A stretch of DNA of 64,000 nucleotides, from contig NZ_CP152376.1 in NCBI RefSeq assembly GCF_038784515.1, positions 4,898,001-4,962,000 of the forward strand, in the 5' to 3' direction. The position numbers and the translations under genes are program-made. This stretch comes from Rhodoferax sp. GW822-FHT02A01. GTDB taxonomy: Bacteria > Pseudomonadota > Gammaproteobacteria > Burkholderiales > Burkholderiaceae_C. The notes under the pieces are model-generated. The model saw nothing but the letters and a program-made list of their open reading frames with translations, made no database searches and was not told the origin of the DNA. Every line of letters starts with the position of its first letter. Within the stretch, counting starts at the first letter, position 1. Positions 9,026 to 17,092 of the stretch are shown one piece after another.

Positions 9026-9919
9026 ATGACCAACATACCTTCCGGTTGCCCCATGCACGGTGCGTCTGGTCAGGATGGCGCGCACCGTACCGAACAGATC
9101 GTTGCCGAGGAAAAAGCCCAGCTCGACTTCAGCAACAACATGAGCTATGGCGATTACCTGCACATCGACACCATCCTGAATGCGCAACATCCGCTCTCGC
9201 CCGCGCACGACGAAATGCTCTTCATCGTGCAGCACCAGACCAGCGAGCTGTGGATGAAGCTCATGCTGCACGAGCTGCACGGCGCCGTGCGCAACATTGC
9301 CAGCGACCAGATGGCGCCGGCGTTCAAGATGCTGGCGCGCGTCTCCAAGATCATGGAGCAACTGGTGCACGCCTGGGATGTGCTGGCCACCATGACGCCG
9401 CCCGAGTATTCCGCCATTCGCCCCTACCTGGGCCAGAGCAGCGGCTTTCAGAGCTACCAGTACCGCTGCATCGAGTTCGCCATGGGCAACAAGAATGCCG
9501 CCATGCTCAAACCCCATGCACACAGCGCAGAACGCCTGGCCACGGTGCAGGCGGCCTTTGAAGCACCATCGCTGTACGACGAAGCCCTCAAGCTACTGGC
9601 GCGCCGTGGCATTGCCGTGCCACAGAGCCACCTGGAACGCGATTGGACGCAGCCCTACAGCGCCAGCCCCGAGGTAGAACAAGCCTGGCTGCAGGTCTAT
9701 CGCCAACCCGAGAAGTATTGGGATCTGTACCAGCTGGGCGAGGAACTCACCGACTTGGAAGACGCATTCCGCCTCTGGCGCTTCCGCCATGTGACCACGG
9801 TGGAACGCGTCATTGGTTTCAAACGCGGCTCCGGCGGCACGGGGGGCGTAAGCTACCTGCGCAAGATGCTGGACGTGGTGCTGTTCCCGGAAATCTGGAC
9901 CTTGCGCACGGCCCTGTAG
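9026..9919 (+). CDS. kynA: Tryptophan 2,3-dioxygenase
   Basis: 297 residues; haem enzyme opening the tryptophan indole ring to N-formylkynurenine. The segments [35 protein letters not shown] and [13 protein letters not shown] are characteristic. The ATG at 9026 follows the kynU stop by two bases and gives the family start; an upstream in-frame codon would overlap kynU. The formamidase KynB, which would link this step to KynU, is not in the window. Confidence 0.95.
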   Translation: MTNIPSGCPMHGASGQDGAHRTEQIVAEEKAQLDFSNNMSYGDYLHIDTILNAQHPLSPAHDEMLFIVQHQTSELWMKLMLHELHGAVRNIASDQMAPAFKMLARVSKIMEQLVHAWDVLATMTPPEYSAIRPYLGQSSGFQSYQYRCIEFAMGNKNAAMLKPHAHSAERLATVQAAFEAPSLYDEALKLLARRGIAVPQSHLERDWTQPYSASPEVEQAWLQVYRQPEKYWDLYQLGEELTDLEDAFRLWRFRHVTTVERVIGFKRGSGGTGGVSYLRKMLDVVLFPEIWTLRTAL

Positions 9920-9939
9920 ATCGTCTGGGGCCGCACCCT

Positions 9940-10674
9940 TCAGGCGTGCAAGGCGCCCAGAAACTGCTTGAGTTCCGGCGTCTGGGGATTGGCAAACAGT
10001 TCTTCAGGCTTGCCCATTTCATGCACCAGCCCCTGGTGCATGAAGATGACGCGGTCCGCTACTTTGCGGGCGAAGTTCATCTCATGGGTCACCATCAGCA
10101 ACGTCATGCCTTCGTCGGCCAGGCTCTCCACCACGCGCAGCACCTCGCCCACCAGCTCAGGGTCCAGCGCGCTGGTGATTTCGTCACACAGCAGCACGGC
10201 CGGCTCCATGGCCAGGGCGCGGGCAATGGCCACACGCTGCTGTTGCCCGCCGGAGAGCTGATCGCCATAGGCGTCAAACTTTTCGGCCAGGCCCACACGC
10301 TGCAGCAGCTTGCGCGCTTGCGCCTCGTTGGCTCCGGCGTCCTTGTGCTTGACCAGGCCGGGCGCCAGCATGATGTTCTTGCCCACCGTCAGATGCGGGA
10401 ACAAATTGAAGCTCTGGAACACCATGCCCACGTGCTGGCGCAGCTCGCGCATGGCTGCAGCGTTGTGGTGCAGCAAGGGCTTGCCGTCCACGCTCAGGGT
10501 GCCGCTCTGGAAATCTTCCAGGCCATTGATACAGCGCAGCAGCGTGCTCTTGCCCGAGCCGCTCTTGCCGATGATGGCAATGACTTCGCCCTTGGTGACC
10601 TGCAGGTCTATGCCCTTGAGCACCTCGTTGGCGCCGTAGGACTTGCGCAGGCCGGCAATTTCAACGATGGACAT
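9940..10674 (-). CDS. Amino-acid ABC transporter ATP-binding protein
   Basis: 244 residues; the GlnQ/HisP-type ATPase that energises import. Walker A is IGKSGSGKST, the signature is LSGGQQQRVAIARAL, and Walker B is VLLCDEITSALDP, in which the canonical TSALDP is kept. It is the last gene of a minus-strand set (regulator, binding protein, two permeases, ATPase) and overlaps the preceding permease by 14 bases. Polar amino-acid uptake is the family's usual role; the substrate is not determined. Confidence 0.93.
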   Translation of the reverse strand: MSIVEIAGLRKSYGANEVLKGIDLQVTKGEVIAIIGKSGSGKSTLLRCINGLEDFQSGTLSVDGKPLLHHNAAAMRELRQHVGMVFQSFNLFPHLTVGKNIMLAPGLVKHKDAGANEAQARKLLQRVGLAEKFDAYGDQLSGGQQQRVAIARALAMEPAVLLCDEITSALDPELVGEVLRVVESLADEGMTLLMVTHEMNFARKVADRVIFMHQGLVHEMGKPEELFANPQTPELKQFLGALHA

Positions 10675-11311
10675 GAATCTTCCTCTCCAGGTGCTTGGCG
10701 TACAGGCTGACGGGATAGCACAGTACGAAGTACATCAGCGCCACACAGCTAAAAACAAGAAACGGACTGAACGTGGCATTGGCAATGGTCTTGCCCACCT
10801 TGGTCAGCTCCATGAAACCGATGACAGATGCCAGGGCCGTGCCCTTGATGACCTGCACCAGAAAACCCACCGTGGGCGGCACCGCAATCTTGAGCGCCTG
10901 CGGCAGGACGATGTAGCGCATCTGCTCGTAAAAATTCAGTGCCAGGCTGGCCGACGCCTCCCACTGCCCCTTGGGGATGGCAGCGATGCAGCCACGCCAT
11001 ATCTCGCACAGAAAGGCACTGGTGTAGAGCGTGAGCCCCATGCCAGCCGCCACCCAGGGTGAGGTGTTGATGCCAAACAGACCCAGACCGTAGTAGGCCA
11101 GGAACAATTGCACCAACAAGGGCACACCCTGAAAGATTTGCACATAGGTGGCCACGAGGTTGTTCACCACAGACCAGCGGCTCTGGCGCAACAACACCAG
11201 CAACATGCCCACCACGCCACCGCCGATGAAGGCAATCAACGAGAGGCCCACAGTCCAGCGCACGGCCAGCAGCAGGTTGCGCAGGATGTCCCACAGTGAA
11301 AACTCAACCAT
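10661..11311 (-). CDS. Amino-acid ABC transporter permease
   Basis: 216 residues with several membrane segments and the HisM/GlnP-type EAA loop (EASASLALNFYEQMRYIVLPQALK). It pairs with the other permease to form the inner-membrane channel. It starts three bases after the upstream permease stops and overlaps the ATPase gene. Confidence 0.92.
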   Translation of the reverse strand: MVEFSLWDILRNLLLAVRWTVGLSLIAFIGGGVVGMLLVLLRQSRWSVVNNLVATYVQIFQGVPLLVQLFLAYYGLGLFGINTSPWVAAGMGLTLYTSAFLCEIWRGCIAAIPKGQWEASASLALNFYEQMRYIVLPQALKIAVPPTVGFLVQVIKGTALASVIGFMELTKVGKTIANATFSPFLVFSCVALMYFVLCYPVSLYAKHLERKIHVHR

Positions 11312-11314
11312 GGC

Positions 11315-11998
11315 CTACCTCCTGCCAAACAGAAACTTGGCCCCGGCCCAATTGAGCACATGGCGCATCAACACAGACAACGCAAGGTAGATGGTGCCCA
11401 CCACGATGAAGGCCTCAAAGGAGCGGAAGTTGCGGCTCTGGATCAGGTCGGCCGCGTAGCTCAGCTCTTGTGTGGAGATTTGCCCGCACACCGAAGAGCC
11501 CAGCATCACAATGATGATCTGGCTCACCAGGCTGGGCCAGATCTTCTTGAGCGCAGGTGGCAACACCACCCACACAAAAGTCTGCCTGCCGGACAGCGCC
11601 AGGCTTTGTGCAGCCTCGATCTGTCCCTTGGGTGTGGCCTCCAGCCCGGCACGGATGATCTCGGTGGCATACGCACCCAGGTTCACTACCATGGCAATAA
11701 AAGAGGCCGTCTCGGCCGATAGTTTGAATCCCGCAGCCGGCAAACCGAAGAAGATGAAGAACAGCTGCACGATGAACGGCGTGTTGCGAATCAACTCCAC
11801 ATAGGCCCCCACCGGCGCCTTGAGCCAGGCCGGTGCCAGCGCGGCACCAAAGCCACGCGCACGCACCCACGCGCAACCTATGCCCAGCAGCGTGCCCACG
11901 ATCACCGAGGCAATCGTGAGCGCCAGCGTCCAGGCCACGCCGGTCAGCAGCAGCGGCCACTCCGAGAGTACTGCCGCGAAGTCAAGTTGTATGTTCAT
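11315..11998 (-). CDS. Amino-acid ABC transporter permease
   Basis: 227 residues from the ATG at 11998; a GTG two codons upstream is possible. It is a HisQ/GlnP-family permease with the EAA-type loop IEAAQSLALSGRQTFVWVVLP and several transmembrane helices. It lies between the binding-protein gene and the second permease gene. Having two non-identical permeases is usual for polar amino-acid importers. Confidence 0.92.
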   Translation of the reverse strand: MNIQLDFAAVLSEWPLLLTGVAWTLALTIASVIVGTLLGIGCAWVRARGFGAALAPAWLKAPVGAYVELIRNTPFIVQLFFIFFGLPAAGFKLSAETASFIAMVVNLGAYATEIIRAGLEATPKGQIEAAQSLALSGRQTFVWVVLPPALKKIWPSLVSQIIIVMLGSSVCGQISTQELSYAADLIQSRNFRSFEAFIVVGTIYLALSVLMRHVLNWAGAKFLFGRR

Positions 11999-12022
11999 CG
12001 CCACCGCGTCCCGTAGCCGGGA

Positions 12023-12823
12023 TCAGAGTGGCAAGTCGCCAGCGGGACGACCCAGCCACTTCTTGGACAGCGCATCCAGTTCACCCGACTTCTTGGCCTC
12101 GGCCAGGATCTCGTTGACCTTGGCCTTGAGCTTGTCTTCGCCCTTGGCCACACCGATGAAGTTGGGGCTCTCCTTGATCAGCAGCTTGTACTCGGCGCCC
12201 AGTTGCGGGTTCTTGGTCATCATGTTGGCCGCAACCGACGCACCCAACGCCACAAACTGCACCTGACCGGATGCAAACGCAGCCACGGTGGCATTCATGT
12301 CTTCAAAACGCTTGATGTCTGTGCCGGAAGGTGCGAGCTTGGTGAGTTCCTGGTCTTCCATGGCGCCGCGGGTTGCACCCACCGTCTTGCCAGCCAGATC
12401 GGCAAAGCTCTTGACGCTCGCGCTCTTGGGACCGAACACGGCCTGAAAAAACGGCGAGTAGGCCGAAGTGAAGTCGATCACTTTCTCACGTTCCGGGTTC
12501 TTGCCCAGGGTGGCAATCACCAGCTCCGCCTTCTTGGTCTGCAGTGCCGGAATGCGGCTGGCGCTCACCACCGTCACCAATTCGACGGACACACCCAGCT
12601 TCTTGCCGATGTAGTTGGCCATGTCGATGTCCAAGCCCATGGGCTTGAGGTCGGTGCCCACAAAGCCATAGGGCGCGGAGTCGGTCTGCACGGCGACCTT
12701 GAGCACCTTGGACTTCAGGATGTCATCCAGTGCGGTTTGAGCCTGTGCTGCAGAAGCTGCAAAAAGGCCGGTCGCGACCATGGCAAGCAGGAAGTGGCGC
12801 TTGTTGCTTTGAACCAATTTCAT
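12023..12823 (-). CDS. Periplasmic amino-acid-binding protein of the ABC transporter
   Basis: 266 residues, family 3 solute-binding protein. A Sec signal peptide (KRHFLLAMVATGLFAASAAQA) precedes the mature domain, which has the usual LKVAVQTDSAPYGFVG ligand-pocket start and the GLDIDMANYIGKKLGV segment. The ATG overlaps the stop of the GntR gene (ATGA), so the regulator and transporter are translationally coupled. Lysine/arginine-, glutamine- or opine-like ligands are all possible. Confidence 0.92.
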   Translation of the reverse strand: MKLVQSNKRHFLLAMVATGLFAASAAQAQTALDDILKSKVLKVAVQTDSAPYGFVGTDLKPMGLDIDMANYIGKKLGVSVELVTVVSASRIPALQTKKAELVIATLGKNPEREKVIDFTSAYSPFFQAVFGPKSASVKSFADLAGKTVGATRGAMEDQELTKLAPSGTDIKRFEDMNATVAAFASGQVQFVALGASVAANMMTKNPQLGAEYKLLIKESPNFIGVAKGEDKLKAKVNEILAEAKKSGELDALSKKWLGRPAGDLPL

Positions 12824-13596
12824 AAGAGTGACCTTAAATAGGTAGAAGAATCGTCAGAGGGTTTGGATGCCGATCTTGTATGCAAGGGTTGTGCCACAGA
12901 TTCCATGGAACCATCGCCACCGCCCTCCTTCAAAGGCTTGAGCGCCTTGCGCAGCTCGGCCAGCGGATCCCCGCCCGGGGGCTGCAGCTTGAGCGCGTCC
13001 TGCACATTGCCAATATGGCGCTGCATGATCTGCTCCGCTTTGGCCCATTCGCCCCGTTCCAGTGCAGCCACGATTTCCGCATGCTCGGCGCAGGAGTGCG
13101 CGGCGTCGTGGGAAGACTGGTAGAGCATGGCAATCAGGGTAGTGCGCGCCGTGAAGTCACGCAGCGTGTCCGCCAACAGGGTGTTGCCCAGGCATTCGGC
13201 CAGGCACACATGGAAGTCCCCCAGCAGAAAGCTGCGCAAGCCCACGTCATCCCCCTTGATGGCGGCCTTCTCCTTGGCAAGGTGGCTCTTGAGCAGCTTG
13301 ATGGCCGGCTTGCTCACCGAAGTGGTGCATCGGATCAGGCCCATCTCGATCACCCGCCTTGCCTCGAAAGCTTCGCGAGCCTCATCCAGCGAGGGCTCGA
13401 TCAGGTACCAGCCACGTCGGCTGCTGACGGTGACGATGCCGCGTGCGGCCAGACGCGTCAGCGCCTCGCGCACGATGGTACGGCTGCAATCAAACAGCAT
13501 GGCCAGTTGCTGCTCGCCCAGGCGCGCGCCCGGTGCGAGTTTCTGGGCCATCACGGCCTCGATGATGCGATCACTGATTTCGGTTGCACTTGTCAT
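12820..13596 (-). CDS. GntR family regulator with FCD domain
   Basis: 258 residues. An N-terminal winged helix-turn-helix (residues about 8-72, with SRTIVREALTRLAARGIV) is followed by an all-helical FCD ligand domain (about 80-220). It is the first gene of the transporter operon and overlaps the binding-protein gene by four bases. A TGGTATACAA sequence, matching the operator type of FCD regulators, lies 30 bases upstream of its start, which suggests autoregulation. The inducer is unknown. Confidence 0.9.
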   Translation of the reverse strand: MTSATEISDRIIEAVMAQKLAPGARLGEQQLAMLFDCSRTIVREALTRLAARGIVTVSSRRGWYLIEPSLDEAREAFEARRVIEMGLIRCTTSVSKPAIKLLKSHLAKEKAAIKGDDVGLRSFLLGDFHVCLAECLGNTLLADTLRDFTARTTLIAMLYQSSHDAAHSCAEHAEIVAALERGEWAKAEQIMQRHIGNVQDALKLQPPGGDPLAELRKALKPLKEGGGDGSMESVAQPLHTRSASKPSDDSSTYLRSLL

Positions 13597-13625
13597 GGCA
13601 CCAATTCATGCAATTCGCATGCCAC

Positions 13626-13635
13626 TGGTATACAA
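13626..13635. promoter_or_regulatory. Predicted GntR/FCD operator overlapping the GntR promoter
   Basis: TGGTATACAA (TTGTATACCA on the minus strand) matches the near-palindromic GTATAC core common for FadR-subfamily regulators. It lies in the 57-base gap between the PhyH stop and the GntR start. On the minus strand it provides a TATACC -10-like box, with a weak TGACAG 18 bases upstream. Confidence 0.5.
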
Positions 13636-13653
13636 GTTGGTGCATTCAGCCTG

Positions 13654-14460
13654 TCATAGCATCGGAAACAGTGCATCCTCCATGGGCGCGCCATCGGGCA
13701 GGCGCTCATCCAGGCCCGGAAACGGCGGCGAGGTGCGCCAGGGCCGCAGCGCATGGCGGGCGTCGTCACCCAGATAGCGCGCCGAAAACACCCGCCGCCT
13801 ATGCGTCGGGCTGACACCGCCGCTGGCATGCAGGGTCAGCATGTGAAACGCCACCGCATCACCCGGCTCCAGATCCCAGGCAAGCTGGCGGTAGCGGTCC
13901 GGCTCGGCGTCAATGGCGGGCAACTCGGCCAGCGTGCCATCCGGGAACCACTTGGCCTGGTTGTCACGGAAGGTGCGCGGCATGTACCAGGTACCAGCAT
14001 GGGAACCGGAGACAAAGCGCAGCGTGCTCTCCAGCGGCACCGGGTCCACCGGAATCCAGAAGCTCACGTTCTGCCGCCCGCTGACGTTGTAGTAGGGCTG
14101 GTCCTGGTGCCAGGGCGTGGGCTGGCGTGTGCCCGGTTCCTTCACCAGCAGGTGGTCGTGGTAGATGCGCACGCTGCTGCTCTGCGTCAGCGCCCTGGCC
14201 ACTTCCGGCAAGGCGGAACGGCGCATGATCTGCTCGTAGGCAGCATTGCTTTGCCAGGTGCAGAAGTCCTCGATGAAGCGGCCTGGGTCGTCGGCCTTGC
14301 TGGCCACCTGCGCCAACGGACTGAGGTGTTGCAGGTTGTGTTCAATGCCTTGCGTCAGCAGCGTGACCTGCTGCGGCGACAGAACGCCGCGCAGCACCAC
14401 GGCGCCATTGCGCTGGTAATCCTCAACTGTGGAATCTGGAAGCTGGTAGAGGTGGGTCAT
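13654..14460 (-). CDS. Phytanoyl-CoA dioxygenase (PhyH) family protein
   Basis: 268 residues; predicted non-haem Fe(II)/2-oxoglutarate-dependent oxygenase. The HxD pair of the iron triad is in PTPWHQDQPYY and the distal histidine in FHMLTLHASGG; an arginine-containing RRRVFSARYLGD segment could bind 2-oxoglutarate. The family hydroxylates diverse small molecules; the substrate here is unknown and the sequence lacks the ectoine-hydroxylase signature. It lies immediately upstream of the GntR/ABC operon in the same direction, suggesting it oxidises the imported compound. A CACCGC/GCGGTG dyad (14471-14487) precedes its start. Confidence 0.85.
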   Translation of the reverse strand: MTHLYQLPDSTVEDYQRNGAVVLRGVLSPQQVTLLTQGIEHNLQHLSPLAQVASKADDPGRFIEDFCTWQSNAAYEQIMRRSALPEVARALTQSSSVRIYHDHLLVKEPGTRQPTPWHQDQPYYNVSGRQNVSFWIPVDPVPLESTLRFVSGSHAGTWYMPRTFRDNQAKWFPDGTLAELPAIDAEPDRYRQLAWDLEPGDAVAFHMLTLHASGGVSPTHRRRVFSARYLGDDARHALRPWRTSPPFPGLDERLPDGAPMEDALFPML

Positions 14461-14520
14461 GCCGCTATTTCACCGCAAAACGCGGTGGATAGGGCCGACA
14501 GCATGCCAACAACGCTGGCT

Positions 14521-14616
14521 GACTCAGGACGGCAAGGCAGTCAGCGCGGTGAGGTAAAGGAGGAGCCCGCAGGGCGGGGGACACGAACGGCGCTGACTGC
14601 CTTGCCGTCCTGAGTC
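14521..14616. repeat. 96-bp palindromic element, intergenic copy (E1)
   Basis: Perfect 27-bp inverted arms (14521-14547 and 14590-14616, outer end GACTCAGGACGGC) flank a 42-base centre. The centre contains GGTAAAGGAGGAGCC, a short GCCC-GCA-GGGC hairpin and GGCGGGGGACACG, all shared with the copy inside hutD at 22598-22693. It lies 60 bases upstream of the PhyH start and 20 bases beyond the stop of the SnoaL-like gene. There is no T-tract, so it is not an ordinary intrinsic terminator. Confidence 0.85.
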
Positions 14617-14636
14617 CTTACGGAATACTCCAAAGA

Positions 14637-15077
14637 TCAGCTGCTGTAAAAGACGAAGCGTGCAATGCGTTTTTGTATGAACCAGCTTCCCTGCGTATCG
14701 CGTTGCAACTGGTCATGCATCTCGCCCACCTGCTGCATGGCGTCTGCCGGACGTCCTTTGGCGCTGGCTTCTGCGCTCCGGCGCCCGCTCCAGAGCAGCA
14801 CCTTGCAATGCGACTCCGCGGTTCCTACAGCCAGGTCCACGGTGACCCGGTGGTTGCAGATCAGGTGCTGGGTCAGCCGATCCGGGTCGCGCGACGCATA
14901 GACCTGGGCGATGGCCATACGGCCCTGCAGATGGCTGCCGTCCGGTCGCACCAGTACGCCATCCGGCGCAAACAGGGCAGCAAAGGCTTGCGCATCACCG
15001 TCGTCCACGGCTTCGGCGGCACGCAGCACCACATCGCGGCATTGCGCTTGGGCTGCCAGTTCTTCGGGCGAGGTCAT
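14637..15077 (-). CDS. SnoaL/NTF2-like family protein
   Basis: 146 residues from the ATG that overlaps the stop of the alpha/beta hydrolase (ATGA). The fold is a cone-shaped alpha+beta barrel typical of nuclear-transport-factor-2-like proteins, shown by the AVDDGDAQAFAALFAPDGVLVRPDG start and a VGEMHDQLQRDTQGSWFIQKR end. Such proteins can be small-ligand-binding subunits or isomerase/hydrolase enzymes; no reaction can be assigned. It is probably co-expressed with the hydrolase and the LivK-type binding protein. Confidence 0.75.
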   Translation of the reverse strand: MTSPEELAAQAQCRDVVLRAAEAVDDGDAQAFAALFAPDGVLVRPDGSHLQGRMAIAQVYASRDPDRLTQHLICNHRVTVDLAVGTAESHCKVLLWSGRRSAEASAKGRPADAMQQVGEMHDQLQRDTQGSWFIQKRIARFVFYSS

Positions 15078-15805
15078 GCTCCGCCCTCCCCGCGTTGCAG
15101 ATAGTCGGACAAGCGCTGTGCAACCGCCACGGGCCGCTCCATCGGTGCCATATGCCCGGCATGTTCCACCACCGCCAGCAATGCATCGGGCAGCAGCGCC
15201 TGCATGGCGGCATGCTGGGTCGGGGGTGACCATTCATCCTGGGCGCCGCACAGGAGCAACGTCGGCTTGTTCCAGGCACTCAGCACAGGCGATGCATCGG
15301 GGCGCGCCAACAGGGCCGCAATCTGGCTGGCAAAGATGTCCGCCGTCTTGCGCGCAAACATGGCCAGCACACTCTCCAGCAGCGCAGAGTCCTGTAGCCG
15401 CGCCGGATGCACCATGCCCTGCACCCAGGTCTGCGCCATGGCGCGCACGCCTTCGGTTTTGGCAATTTGCAACAAGGCATGGCGTTTTTGTGCCTCCTGC
15501 TCGCCCGCAGCACCAGCGGGCCGTGCCAGGTAGCCGGTATCCATCAGCGCCAGGTGGGTGACGCGGTGCGGCGCCTTGCGCACCACTTCCAATGCCACCC
15601 GGCCGCCCATGGAGTGGCCCGCCAGCGCAAAGCGTTCGCTGGGCACCTGCTGCAGTACGCGGTCTGCCATGGCGCCCAGGTCATCCAGATCGCCATAGTC
15701 GGGCACCCAGGGGGAAACGGTCCGCCCCAGATGGGGATAGAGCGGCGACCACACGGCTGCATCGCACATCAGGCCAGGCAGCATGGCCAAAGTCATTTTG
15801 GCCAT
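15074..15805 (-). CDS. Alpha/beta hydrolase
   Basis: 243 residues with the nucleophile elbow GHSMGG (serine about residue 65), an acid in LLCGAQDEWSPP and a catalytic histidine in VVEHAGHMAPMERP. It resembles esterase, lactonase and C-C hydrolase families, and the natural ester or lactone is unknown. It starts three bases after the binding-protein stop (a second ATG lies three codons in) and overlaps the SnoaL-like gene, so the three genes look like one operon. Confidence 0.85.
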   Translation of the reverse strand: MAKMTLAMLPGLMCDAAVWSPLYPHLGRTVSPWVPDYGDLDDLGAMADRVLQQVPSERFALAGHSMGGRVALEVVRKAPHRVTHLALMDTGYLARPAGAAGEQEAQKRHALLQIAKTEGVRAMAQTWVQGMVHPARLQDSALLESVLAMFARKTADIFASQIAALLARPDASPVLSAWNKPTLLLCGAQDEWSPPTQHAAMQALLPDALLAVVEHAGHMAPMERPVAVAQRLSDYLQRGEGGA

Positions 15806-15808
15806 GGT

Positions 15809-16981
15809 TTACTTCGCCGCCTTGCCCGGGTCTTTCACCGCGGTGAAGGTCTGCACTTCGCTGTTCCAGAGCTTGCCGTCGATTCTTTCCACCTTGCGCA
15901 CATAGATGTTGTGCACCACATCGCGGGTCTGCGCGTCGATGCTGACCGGGCCGCGCGGGCTTTCGAAGGACTGGCCCTTCATGGCCTGCAGCAGCGCGTC
16001 GTTGCCTGCGCCCTTGCTGGCCTTGGCGGCTTCCACAATCACGTGCATGCCGTCATAGGCGCCCACCGCCATGAAATTGGGCCGCAACCCGTTGTTGGCC
16101 TTGCCAAAGGCTTCCACAAAGCGCTTGTTCAGCGGCGAGTTGTGCGCGGCCGAGTAATGGTGTGCCGTCACCACGCCGAGCGCAACTTCGCCCATGCCGT
16201 CCACAATGTCGTCGTCGGTGACGCTGCCTTCGGCGATGACGCGTATGCCGGTTTTGTCCATGCCGCGCTCGACAAACTGCTTCATCAGGGCCGCACCGAC
16301 TCCGGCCGGCACAAAGGTGAACAGCGCATCGGGCTTGGCGTCGCGCACCTTCTGCAGGAAAGGTGCGAAGTCCGGGCTGCGCAAGGGCACGCGCAAGGCC
16401 TCGATGACCGTGCCGCCCTGCGCGGTGAAGCGCTGGTTGAAGAAGGTTTCAGAGTCCACGCCGGGCGCGTAATCGCTCACCAGGCTCACCACCTTCTTGA
16501 TGTCGTTCTTGATGGCCCAGTCGGCCAGTATGGTCACCACCTGGGGCACGGTGAAGCTGGTGCGCACGATGTAGGGTGATGCTTCGGTCACGCTGGAGGT
16601 GGCTGCCGCCATCACCACCATGGGCGTCTTGGCCTGGGTGGCAATGGGCGCAGTCGCCATGGCCAGCGGTGTGAGGCCAAAGCCTGCCAGCACCTGCACC
16701 TTGTCATTGACGATGAGCTCCTGCGCCATGCGCTTGGTCACATCCGGCACCCCGGTGTCGTCCTTGACGATGAGCTGCACCTTTTTGCCGGCCACCGTAT
16801 CGCCCTGCTGGCTGAGGTACAGGCGTGCGCCGGCTTCGAGCTGCTTGCCGGTGGAAGCAAAGGGGCCGGTGAGCGGCAGTATCAGGCCGATCTTGAACAC
16901 CGCTTCCTGTGCGTGGGACAGGATCAGGCTGCACAGCAGGGAAGCGGCAGCGACGGATTGGAGCAGCAGACGTTTGCGCAT
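15809..16981 (-). CDS. LivK-type ABC transporter substrate-binding protein (orphan)
   Basis: 390 residues. A signal peptide ending near ILSHAQ precedes a type I periplasmic-binding-protein domain (Peripla_BP_6), shown by FKIGLILPLTGPFASTGKQLEAG. The family binds branched-chain amino acids, amides, aromatic acids and similar compounds. No LivH, LivM, LivG or LivF partner lies in the window, so the transporter core must be elsewhere or shared. It leads a three-gene set with a hydrolase and a SnoaL-like protein, and the dual-HTH LysR regulator lies directly upstream in the same direction. Confidence 0.88.
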   Translation of the reverse strand: MRKRLLLQSVAAASLLCSLILSHAQEAVFKIGLILPLTGPFASTGKQLEAGARLYLSQQGDTVAGKKVQLIVKDDTGVPDVTKRMAQELIVNDKVQVLAGFGLTPLAMATAPIATQAKTPMVVMAAATSSVTEASPYIVRTSFTVPQVVTILADWAIKNDIKKVVSLVSDYAPGVDSETFFNQRFTAQGGTVIEALRVPLRSPDFAPFLQKVRDAKPDALFTFVPAGVGAALMKQFVERGMDKTGIRVIAEGSVTDDDIVDGMGEVALGVVTAHHYSAAHNSPLNKRFVEAFGKANNGLRPNFMAVGAYDGMHVIVEAAKASKGAGNDALLQAMKGQSFESPRGPVSIDAQTRDVVHNIYVRKVERIDGKLWNSEVQTFTAVKDPGKAAK

Positions 16982-17092
16982 GGTTGTCTCTTCAGATGGT
17001 TGTTATGGAATGCGCCGATTGTGGGAACACGCCCCCGAAGCGTCCAATGCAAAGCCCTGCTCTGCTATGCAAATCGCTTATGGAGCAACACG

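Noticed and set aside
14521..14616. E1 element as an ordinary Rho-independent terminator
   Set aside because: Arms are far longer than usual, the loop is 42 bases and conserved in a coding copy, and there is no T-tract on either strand.
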